In this document: positions 1 to 4,660 of the stretch, in pieces
Numbering within the stretch: position 1 is the stretch's first letter
How the letters are laid out: each line of letters begins with the position of its first letter
Assembly: GCA_946479405.1 (NCBI GenBank)
Contig: CAMLGD010000202.1
Location: 1 to 5,935 of the forward strand
Reading direction: 5' to 3'
Length of the DNA stretch: 5,935 bases
From: an uncultured Vogesella sp.
GTDB taxonomy: Bacteria; Pseudomonadota; Gammaproteobacteria; Burkholderiales; Chromobacteriaceae
Translations under genes and position numbers: made by a program
The notes under the pieces: model-generated
What the model was told of the DNA's origin: nothing
Database searches by the model: none
Seen by the model: the letters and a program-made list of their open reading frames with translations, nothing else

Positions 1-117
1 ACCCGCGACTTGGCCAAGTCAGATGTATTCGATTACATCGAAGCTTTTTACAATCGAACCCGCTGCCACGGTCACCTGGGTGGCAGTCCCGAGGCCTTTG
101 AGCGGGCCTCTGCGTGA
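1..117 (+). CDS. IS3-family transposase OrfB, C-terminal end (partial)
   Basis: Reading from base 1 in frame 1 gives 38 residues and a TGA stop at 115-117; the start lies outside the window. The residues contain the signature that closes the integrase-like (rve, DDE) domain of IS3-family OrfB proteins: a YIEAFYNRTR stretch followed by HLGGSPEAFE. In most relatives this reads YNR-RRH-LG-SP-EFE. The catalytic DDE residues lie upstream and cannot be seen. OrfB is normally made by a -1 frameshift from orfA and cuts and joins the ends of the insertion sequence. The family assignment rests on the tail only, so the subgroup is not given. Confidence 0.8.
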   Translation, partial: TRDLAKSDVFDYIEAFYNRTRCHGHLGGSPEAFERASA

Positions 118-127
118 GACAGGAGTT

Positions 128-152
128 TGTCTACTGCACCCGGGACAGTCCA
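128..152 (+). repeat. Probable right terminal inverted repeat of the IS3-family element
   Basis: On the minus strand this segment begins TGGACTGTCCCGGG and ends in TGCAGTAGACA. It starts with TG and has a G/C-rich stretch like many IS3-family ends, and it sits just after the transposase stop codon. The partner repeat is not in the window, so the exact length is a judgement. Confidence 0.55.
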
Positions 153-168
153 CTCCTCGAGCAGACGA

Positions 169-1506
169 TCAGCTCAGCCCGGCGGCTAGCCTGTCTCGCT
201 GCCGTCGTATACCGTCAAAAATGGCCTCTGCCAATTCCGCCGGAAAATCTGCCGGCAGTTTTTGCTCTACGTCTTCTAGTACCTTGCCTGTGCAATTTAT
301 CAGCTCGTTCAGCAGTGTCTTGGCCCATGCCTCAGTCAGGCCGCTGCTGCGCGCTTGTGCCAGCCAGTGGCGCGGCTGGATGCGATCGATCAGGTAGTGG
401 TTGCTTTGCCCGCGTACCGCCATGGCCAGCTTGGCTTTTTGTGGTGCCACCTTGCCGGCACCATGGCCGATGACGGGATGGGCGGACAAGATGTCGTATA
501 GCGGTGTGGCTCGGTAACGGCCACCCGGCAGATGAAACAGGCTGAAATTCTTGGCATGGCCGTCGGTGGCGGCCAGCAACCAGAATACCACTTGAGTCTT
601 GAAGAACTGCTGGCGGTCAGCTTCGCTGTTCTCTGATCCGGCCAGGATATCGAGGATGCGCGCCATGCCCGGGCCGCCGTCGCTCTGGTACTTGAGGTGG
701 GGTGGCGTGCCGGTAGCCTGGCAGAAGTCTTCCTGTGGCAGACGCATCAGCCAGCTGTCGTCTGCTGCTAGCCGGCGGTCAAAGCGTTCGACGACTAGGA
801 CTTTCTGCGCGCCGAAGCGGGCAATGTCACAGCGGGCTACCGGCAGGCCGAATGCGGCGACCAGTTGCGCGCATAGCCATTCGTTTTCTACCGAGCTGCG
901 CATATCGGCTTGCATGCCACCTACCAGCCCCATGGGTAGTTTCAGGATATGCGTAGTGGGCGTACTGCCCAGCGGGCGCTGCCAGCGCCCATCGTGGAAC
1001 AGCAAGGCGGTTTTCTCTTGCGCGCCGGCAATAGATAGGCGCAGGTCGGCATCATATTCCAGTTGGCCGGGTGCGCCAGCATGCACTGTTTGTTGCAGCA
1101 AGCTGGCGATGTCTGCTTCTGTCAGTGCTTCCCCGTGGATGCTGTGCAAGTCTTGCGGCGTTTCGTCGGGTGGCAACAGTTGCAGCGCGCCGACGCAGTC
1201 GCGCCCTAGTGCGGCCAGCAGGGTAAACGCAGCGCTGTCGCTCAGCCGGTAGCGCTGCGCCAGGCGGCGACGGATGCTGTCGCTATCGGGTAGCAGGTTA
1301 TCGAAATAGGCGTTGACCACTGCACCGCGATACGTGGCATTGCCGGGTAAAAACGGCAGCGACAACGACAGTGGTCGTGCTTGCGGGTGATAGAGCCAGC
1401 TGTCGTGGTAAGTGAAGGTTTCGCCGCTACGGGTGAGCGCCCATTCGCCAACCAGTAAGCCATTCATCCACACATTCAGCTGTTGCCGGTGACTTCTGCG
1501 TCCCAT
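169..1506 (-). CDS. hipA: HipA serine/threonine kinase toxin of a type II toxin-antitoxin system
   Basis: The protein has 445 residues, close to the 440 of E. coli HipA, and appears complete. HipA phosphorylates glutamyl-tRNA synthetase, which triggers the stringent response and growth arrest or persistence. HipA signatures are intact: the N-subdomain around residues 10-100 (LSLSLPFLPG, YFDNLLPDS), the RLSIAGAQEKTALL loop at 156-169 with Ser158 matching autophosphorylated Ser150 of E. coli, Lys189 in LKLP, the LPQEDFCQATG segment at 256-266, catalytic Asp315 in ATDGHAKN, and the metal-binding Asp338 in PLYDILSA. I chose the ATG at 1506 because it is one base after the hipB stop, has GAGG nine bases upstream and gives the family length. 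An ATG at 1545 would overlap hipB by 38 bases and add 13 unmatched residues. All key residues are present, so the toxin is predicted active. It is co-transcribed with hipB. Confidence 0.95.
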   Translation of the reverse strand: MGRRSHRQQLNVWMNGLLVGEWALTRSGETFTYHDSWLYHPQARPLSLSLPFLPGNATYRGAVVNAYFDNLLPDSDSIRRRLAQRYRLSDSAAFTLLAALGRDCVGALQLLPPDETPQDLHSIHGEALTEADIASLLQQTVHAGAPGQLEYDADLRLSIAGAQEKTALLFHDGRWQRPLGSTPTTHILKLPMGLVGGMQADMRSSVENEWLCAQLVAAFGLPVARCDIARFGAQKVLVVERFDRRLAADDSWLMRLPQEDFCQATGTPPHLKYQSDGGPGMARILDILAGSENSEADRQQFFKTQVVFWLLAATDGHAKNFSLFHLPGGRYRATPLYDILSAHPVIGHGAGKVAPQKAKLAMAVRGQSNHYLIDRIQPRHWLAQARSSGLTEAWAKTLLNELINCTGKVLEDVEQKLPADFPAELAEAIFDGIRRQRDRLAAGLS

Positions 1507-1507
1507 C

Positions 1508-1759
1508 TCACCACGCCTCGTCGCTGACGGTGGTCTGCTTGTCATCGCGGGTGTGGATCACCAGCTCAGCATCCAGTGCCCGTAGCAGTTTGCTTAGCCG
1601 CTCTACGCTGGCTGCTGCCGGGCGCGCCTCTAGTCTGGCGTAGCTTTGCTGGCTGATACCCAGCCGTTCGGCCAGCTGTGCTTGGGTCAGCCCGGCGCGC
1701 TGGCGCAGGCTGCGCAACATGGCGGGTAATTGGTCCGGCGTGATGATGGGGTAATGCAT
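1508..1759 (-). CDS. hipB: HipB antitoxin, Xre-type helix-turn-helix repressor
   Basis: This 83-residue protein lies directly upstream of hipA with one base between stop and start, so the two are translationally coupled. It contains an Xre/Cro helix-turn-helix at about residues 12-65; the recognition part is LTQAQLAERLGISQQSYARLE at 24-44. The HipB family neutralises HipA by binding it as a dimer and represses the operon through promoter operators. The C-terminus (TTVSDEAW) is a short polar tail ending in Trp, like the tail of E. coli HipB, which in that species is the Lon degradation signal. The start ATG at 1759 has a GGAG nine bases upstream. The sequence itself is only a generic Xre match; the name rests on its position next to hipA. 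Confidence 0.92.
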   Translation of the reverse strand: MHYPIITPDQLPAMLRSLRQRAGLTQAQLAERLGISQQSYARLEARPAAASVERLSKLLRALDAELVIHTRDDKQTTVSDEAW

Positions 1760-1760
1760 G

Positions 1761-1853
1761 GTATCCGGCTCCGTATAGGGTACGCATTACATGCTATATG
1801 TTGTAAATTGAAAATACAACTTTTAGGATGTTAATTCATTTTACAACGTAAAA
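1761..1853 (-). promoter_or_regulatory. hipBA promoter and candidate operator region
   Basis: This AT-rich stretch directly upstream of hipB holds several inverted repeats. One is perfect, GTTGTA at 1800-1805 and TACAAC at 1815-1820 with nine bases between. Another is TTTTAC at 1839-1844 and GTAAAA at 1848-1853 with three bases between. The motif GTTGTA or its complement occurs three times (1800, 1815, 1842). A weaker pair, GTATCC at 1761-1766 and GGGTAC at 1778-1783, recalls the TATCC-N8-GGATA operators of E. coli HipB, but the spacing is 11 and one base differs. A possible minus-strand promoter is TTGTAT (1819-1814) and TAGCAT (1796-1791), 17 bases apart and overlapped by the first repeat. 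Autorepression by HipB-HipA is expected from the family; the exact boxes are inferred. Confidence 0.45.
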
Positions 1854-2107
1854 GGTGTGGAAAATCTGGTCGTGGCAGTCAGGGTGTCACGGCGGGGAAC
1901 GAAGGTTCTGTAGCATGGAGCCCGTGGTAGCGGGTAGTCGTAACAGAGGGGCTGGCTGCGCGAGTTTGCTATGTGAAGTATGTTGGCCGCCAGTATGTCT
2001 TGTCCGGCGCGCAGTAGCTGCTTTATGAATGGGTGCGGGTGATATTCCGTAGCGAAACCGGCTACCCGACGGTCAAAAAACCTGCAAATTTCAGAAAAAA
2101 AGTGTGA

Positions 2108-2188
2108 CACTTTTCAGGTGTCTGGTCAGCGTGGCATTTGCCAGGCAGGTTCGCTGGGGCTTTGGCTAAGTGTCTGTCTTGAAAAGTG
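2108..2188. repeat. 9-bp perfect inverted repeat with 63-bp spacer
   Basis: CACTTTTCA at 2108-2116 and TGAAAAGTG at 2180-2188 are exact reverse complements. Each arm also has a copy of GTGTCTG on its inner side, in the same orientation (2118-2124 and 2170-2176). There is no open frame between them. It may be the two ends of a tiny decayed element or a pair of protein-binding sites near the putative attachment site. Both readings are inference. Confidence 0.4.
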
Positions 2189-2206
2189 ATTATGGTGGCG
2201 GGTGAT

Positions 2207-2240
2207 TCTGCAGCGATGCAGATGATGGCAAAAATTTGCC
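2207..2240. repeat. Two tandem hairpins next to the tRNA fragment
   Basis: The first is TCTGCA/TGCAGA, six base pairs closed by GCGA (a GNRA tetraloop), at 2207-2222. The second is GGCAAA/TTTGCC with two bases between, at 2227-2240. The second ends exactly where the similarity to tRNA-fMet begins (2241). If the tRNA fragment is an attachment site, this dyad lies at the edge of the shared core, where a tyrosine recombinase would bind. Confidence 0.45.
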
Positions 2241-2285
2241 CTCATAACCCGAAGGTCGTAGGTTCGAATCCTGCCCCCGCAACCA
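2241..2285 (+). other. 3' half of an initiator tRNA-fMet gene; probable attachment (att) site
   Basis: These 45 bases read as a tRNA from the anticodon loop to the encoded CCA: loop CTCATAA with anticodon CAT at 2243-2245, 3' anticodon strand starting CCC, variable loop AGGTC, T-stem GTAGG/CCTGC around loop TTCGAAT (2258-2274), acceptor strand CCCCGCA (2275-2281), discriminator A and CCA. The CCC of the anticodon stem and A at position 72 (2281) are marks of the initiator tRNA rather than the elongator. The 5' half is absent: the preceding TTGCC cannot pair with CCCGA and there is no D-arm, so this is not a functional tRNA. A 3' tRNA fragment followed by a terminator is the usual trace left at the far end of an integrated element. 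The intact tRNA would lie beyond the left side of the window. Confidence 0.8.
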
Positions 2286-2298
2286 AATTCATGCATTC

Positions 2299-2331
2299 AG
2301 GCCAATCTTTCGAGATTGGCCTTTTGCTTTT
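2299..2331 (+). terminator. Rho-independent terminator following the tRNA-fMet fragment
   Basis: AGGCCAATCT at 2299-2308 and AGATTGGCCT at 2313-2322 form a perfect ten-base-pair stem closed by the tetraloop TTCG, followed by TTTTGCTTTTC. This is a textbook terminator on the plus strand, 13 bases after the CCA. It was probably the original terminator of the chromosomal tRNA-fMet gene, which supports the right side being the old chromosome. It would also block transcription from the element into the flank. Confidence 0.88.
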
Positions 2332-2640
2332 CCGCCGTCGTGTAAGCGCTACGTAGGCGGATTTATCCCGCGTGTTTCCCTCCTGATCAACGCTTCGTTG
2401 CTCCATCGTCCTCTCTTCCTTGCAGTCGTATCCTCGTCAGTGGTGTGTTGCTGTGGCAGGGGCCGGGGTAATCCATTCGAGCTAAAGCAGAACCCGCCTT
2501 ACTGCGGGGAAGTTCAGCGACATGTAATGCTCTGAGAGTCCTGTGGCCCAATGACGACTCCCTGGGAGGGAGTCGTCATGTCGGGCTGGAGTAACTTGGC
2601 GACTGCTTGCCGCGGTTATCCCTACGCCGGCTGTGATCCT
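2332..2640. other. Intergenic region without a supported gene
   Basis: No open frame here has recognisable content. A modest hairpin, CCCGC/GCGGG with loop CTTACT, lies at 2493-2508, and a much stronger one at 2551-2579 is listed separately. The stretch separates the tRNA terminator from the end of the minus-strand decarboxylase-like gene and probably contains that gene's 3' untranslated region. Confidence 0.5.
2551..2579. terminator. Perfect 12-bp hairpin, possible terminator of the minus-strand gene
   Basis: ATGACGACTCCC (2551-2562) and GGGAGTCGTCAT (2568-2579) pair perfectly around loop TGGGA. It lies about 60 bases beyond the stop of the minus-strand gene that ends at 2641, so it could end that transcript or protect it from exonucleases. 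Neither strand has a T-run after the stem, so it is not a canonical intrinsic terminator. It could instead be a dispersed palindromic repeat or a protein-binding site. Confidence 0.4.
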
Positions 2641-3021
2641 CTATTTTTGTTCCTCAGTTTTAAGCACCTCCCTGACGATTCGCATGGCATCTATTGCCGC
2701 TGGTACGCCACAGTAGATGGCGATCTGCAGGACCACTTCCACGATTTCTTCCTTGCTGCAGCCGTTATTCAGCGCCCCGCGTACATGCAGTTTTAGTTCG
2801 TGCGGACGGTTGAGGGCGGCAATCATGCCCAGGTTGATCAGGCTGCGCGACTTGCGTGGCAAGCCTTCCCGCGCCCATACCGTGCCCCAGCAGTATTCGG
2901 TGACCAACTGCTGCAGCGGCATCGACAGTTCATCGGCATTGGCCAGTGCCTGGTTGACATAGTCTTCGCCCAGTACGGCCTTGCGGATGGCCAAGCCTTG
3001 CTCAAAGGTTTCCTTGCTCAT
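2641..3021 (-). CDS. Carboxymuconolactone decarboxylase (CMD) family protein, PcaC-like
   Basis: The product has 126 residues, the usual length of single-domain CMD proteins such as PcaC. In the protocatechuate branch, PcaC converts gamma-carboxymuconolactone to the beta-ketoadipate enol-lactone. The CMD domain covers about residues 30-118: RSLINLGMIAALNRPHELKL, then HVRGALNNGCSKEEI (79-93), then AIYCGVPAAIDAMR (101-114). This is the pattern of PcaC (H-RGALNNG, Y-G-PAA--A-R). There is no CxxC, which argues against an AhpD-type peroxidase. The start ATG at 3021 has AAGGAG seven bases upstream. It is divergent from the flavin-monooxygenase operon and probably shares its operators at 3114-3180. 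A PcaC role is not certain, as other pca genes are not present here; it may act on an analogous lactone. Confidence 0.88.
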   Translation of the reverse strand: MSKETFEQGLAIRKAVLGEDYVNQALANADELSMPLQQLVTEYCWGTVWAREGLPRKSRSLINLGMIAALNRPHELKLHVRGALNNGCSKEEIVEVVLQIAIYCGVPAAIDAMRIVREVLKTEEQK

Positions 3022-3113
3022 GGTGTAACTCCTTGGTCGGTGGTGCCCTGTGCGTCGGCCAGGGCTGGCATTTCACTTTAGAGAGTCGGGTAGAACTGCT
3101 GTCTCCTTTTTGT

Positions 3114-3139
3114 TTGTATGATGGTATACCAACATACAA
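3114..3139. promoter_or_regulatory. 26-bp near-perfect palindromic operator (GntR-type), with overlapping promoter
   Basis: TTGTATG (3114-3120) and CATACAA (3133-3139) flank GGTATACC (3123-3130). The whole 26 bases are symmetrical except for one pair (3121/3132). A TGGTATACCA core is typical of operators for GntR-family repressors of the FadR/VanR group; that is family knowledge, and no regulator is in the window. The plus-strand TACAAT at 3135-3140 is a good -10 element for the operon starting at 3229, although the upstream -35 is poor. On the minus strand a similar arrangement faces the decarboxylase-like gene. Binding here would block both promoters. Confidence 0.7.
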
Positions 3140-3162
3140 TTTCCTTGCTATCGCATTTTTCT

Positions 3163-3180
3163 TGGTATACCGTAATACCA
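3163..3180. promoter_or_regulatory. Second operator-like inverted repeat with GGTATACC
   Basis: A second exact GGTATACC (3164-3171) lies 41 bp, about four helical turns, from the first. It can also be read as TGGTAT/ATACCA with six bases between (3163-3168 and 3175-3180). Spacing on the same helical face suggests cooperative binding or a small loop. It would lie just downstream of a transcription start set by TACAAT at 3135-3140. Confidence 0.55.
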
Positions 3181-3228
3181 GCAGACGGAAATCAACGGCG
3201 CAGGGCGCCAGGCAGAAGGAGCAGTGAC

Positions 3229-3816
3229 ATGGATGTCGGTATTCGCAAAGTGGTGACTTACGTAGAAGAGACGCTGGTCGAGGGTGGCAAGCTTGCTCCG
3301 GTGCCATTGAAGATGTTTGCGGCAGCGGTAGTGCTGAAGAACCCGTGGTATGGCCGTGGCTTCGTGGAGGACCTGAAGCCGGAAATCCACGCAATCGCCC
3401 CGGTACTGGGCGAGTTGCTGACAGCCGAGATCCTGAAAATGACCGGCTCCGGCGAAGTGATCGAAGGCTATGGCAAGGCTGCGGTGGTGGGTACCGGCGG
3501 CGAAGTGGAGCACGCCTCGGCACTGATTCACACCCTGCGCTTTGGCAACTTCTACCGTAAGGCGGTGGGCGCCAAGAGCTACCTGAGCTTTACCAATGTG
3601 CGCGGCGGGCCGAATTGCGCCATCTCTATCCCGATGATGCACAAGGACGACGAAGGTATGCGCTCGCACTACCTCACCATCCAGTTTGCGATTAACGACG
3701 CCCCGGCCCCGGACGAGATCGTGGTGGCGCTGGGAGCATCCATCGGTGGGCGGCCGCATCATCGCATCGGCAACCGCTACCAGGACCTGCAGGAGCTTGG
3801 CAGCAATGAAGCCTGA
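3229..3816 (+). CDS. DUF1185 / 'amino acid synthesis' family protein
   Basis: This 195-residue protein matches, from memory, the DUF1185 family (annotated 'amino acid synthesis family protein'), which is of about this length and has no established biochemical activity. Recognisable conserved segments are KMFAAAVVLKNPW (28-40), GTGGEVEHASALIHTLRFGN (88-107), NVRGGPNC (123-130), and PHHRIGNRYQDLQEL (176-190). There is no signal peptide or membrane segment, so it should be cytoplasmic. I chose the ATG at 3229 because AAGGAG lies seven bases upstream; a longer reading from 3118 would start inside the operator and add unlikely residues. It is the first gene of the operon and overlaps the next by 11 bases. 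Its presence with flavin monooxygenase genes suggests a catabolic role, perhaps an isomerase, hydrolase or binding protein; this is inference. Confidence 0.85.
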   Translation: MDVGIRKVVTYVEETLVEGGKLAPVPLKMFAAAVVLKNPWYGRGFVEDLKPEIHAIAPVLGELLTAEILKMTGSGEVIEGYGKAAVVGTGGEVEHASALIHTLRFGNFYRKAVGAKSYLSFTNVRGGPNCAISIPMMHKDDEGMRSHYLTIQFAINDAPAPDEIVVALGASIGGRPHHRIGNRYQDLQELGSNEA

Positions 3817-4654
3817 GCAAGCGAGCCCGCCACCGCTGGTCGCCGGCAGCGTGAACGGCACCGCCTTCAGCGTTTATGGCGCCGGTGAGCCACTGGTGCT
3901 GATTCACGGCGTCGGCATGGGCAAGGAAGTCTGGGCGCCGCAGATTGCCGAATTCGCCCGCGACTACCAGGTGATCGTCTACGACATGCTGGGACATGGC
4001 GGCAGTGCGCTGCCGGCTGCGGATGTCACGCTGGGCGACTACGCCGCCCAGCTGGCCGGCCTGCTGGATCACCTGCAGATCGCTGCGGCCAACGTGGTCG
4101 GGCACTCCATGGGTGCGCTGGTGGCGCTGGAGTTTGCGCTGCATTACCCGCAGCGCACCCGGCGGTTGGTGGCACTGAATGCCGTGTTCATGCGCACCCC
4201 GGCGCAGCGGGCGGCGGTACAGGAGCGTGCCGCCACGCTGGATCACACCGGCGTGGCCGCGACCGTCGATTCCACGCTGCTGCGCTGGTTCGGCGAACCG
4301 ATCCCGGCGGCGCTGACCGAGTCTGCCGCGCTGGTAAAGCATTTTCTGACCAGCGTGCACCCGCAAGGCTACGCCCGTACCTATCGCCTGTTTGCCAATT
4401 CAGATGCAATCCATGCGGCAGGTCTGCCGGGATTGGCACTGCCGGCATTGTTCATGACCGGCGAGTTTGACCCCAATTCCAGCCCCGAGATGTCGGCAGC
4501 CATGGCCGCGCTGGCGCCGCAGGGCCGGCTGGAGATCGTGGAAGGGGAGCGGCACATGATGAGCGTGACCGCACCGGCGGAGATCAATCGGCGCTTGCGT
4601 GCCTTCCTCGCCGCCACGCCAGCATCCGCCCCCCAAGAACAGCATCAGGAGTGA
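3806..4654 (+). CDS. Alpha/beta hydrolase (PcaD/RutD-like fold)
   Basis: The 282-residue product has the full alpha/beta-hydrolase pattern: oxyanion-hole motif LIHGVG at 32-37, YDMLGHGGS at 59-67, nucleophile elbow GHSMG at 99-103 with Ser101, acid Asp222 in GEFDPN, and His250 in GERHMM. The triad is therefore complete. Relatives hydrolyse esters, lactones, enol-lactones (PcaD) or carbamates and amides (RutD). The cap region around 125-195 sets the substrate and is not recognisable. The ATG at 3806 overlaps the previous gene by 11 bases and has AGGAG ten bases upstream; a reading from 3686 would overlap it by more than 130 bases and is rejected. Placed between DUF1185 and the flavin reductase, it probably hydrolyses the product of the oxygenase. 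The last residues (TPASAPQEQHQE) are a low-complexity tail. Confidence 0.92.
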   Translation: MKPEQASPPPLVAGSVNGTAFSVYGAGEPLVLIHGVGMGKEVWAPQIAEFARDYQVIVYDMLGHGGSALPAADVTLGDYAAQLAGLLDHLQIAAANVVGHSMGALVALEFALHYPQRTRRLVALNAVFMRTPAQRAAVQERAATLDHTGVAATVDSTLLRWFGEPIPAALTESAALVKHFLTSVHPQGYARTYRLFANSDAIHAAGLPGLALPALFMTGEFDPNSSPEMSAAMAALAPQGRLEIVEGERHMMSVTAPAEINRRLRAFLAATPASAPQEQHQE

Positions 4655-4660
4655 ACCGCC

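Larger units (their letters stand above)
1..152 (+). mobile_element. Right end of an IS3-family insertion sequence (partial)
   Basis: The window opens inside an insertion sequence. The C-terminal 38 residues of an IS3-type transposase end at 117, and about 10 bases later comes a 25-base segment (128-152) that looks like the right terminal inverted repeat, finishing in the CA end usual for this family. The left end is outside the window, so neither the inverted-repeat partner nor the target duplication can be tested. The boundary at 152 is inferred from the final CA and the distance from the transposase stop. The element stops 16 bp short of the hipA stop codon, so it did not damage hipA; its transposase is convergent with hipA. 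Confidence 0.75.
1854..2240. other. Non-coding end of the putative element, no convincing gene
   Basis: I find no gene here that I can support. An 89-codon minus-strand open frame (1841-2110) has no recognisable domain, no convincing ribosome-binding site, and runs through the hipBA promoter repeats. What can be seen is short repeats: CACTTTTCA/TGAAAAGTG flanking 2108-2188, TGGCA-TT-TGCCA at 2132-2143, a direct repeat GTGTCTG at 2118 and 2170, and two hairpins at 2207-2240 that abut the tRNA fragment. Such repeats next to an attachment site could be integrase or excisionase binding sites, but no integrase gene is in the window. Confidence 0.4.

Noticed and set aside
1507..1545. Longer hipA start at 1545
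   Set aside because: It would overlap hipB by 38 bases and add 13 residues not seen in HipA proteins; the ATG at 1506 fits coupling and length.
1841..2110. 89-codon minus-strand open frame upstream of hipB
   Set aside because: No domain is recognised, there is no convincing ribosome-binding site, and it runs into the hipBA promoter repeats. I cannot exclude a small hypothetical gene.
2195..2285. Complete tRNA starting at GGCGGG
   Set aside because: The 5' bases resemble an acceptor strand, but no D-arm can be drawn, the anticodon stem does not pair (TTGCC against CCCGA), and the length is wrong. A tmRNA was also considered and dropped because the fragment matches initiator tRNA.
3118..3228. 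Longer start of the DUF1185 gene at 3118
   Set aside because: The extra 37 codons cover the operator palindromes and probable promoter, and the ATG at 3229 has a strong AAGGAG.
3148..3861. 237-codon minus-strand open frame opposite the DUF1185 gene
   Set aside because: It is antisense to a recognisable family protein, is rich in His and Arg without domains, and would start inside the hydrolase gene.
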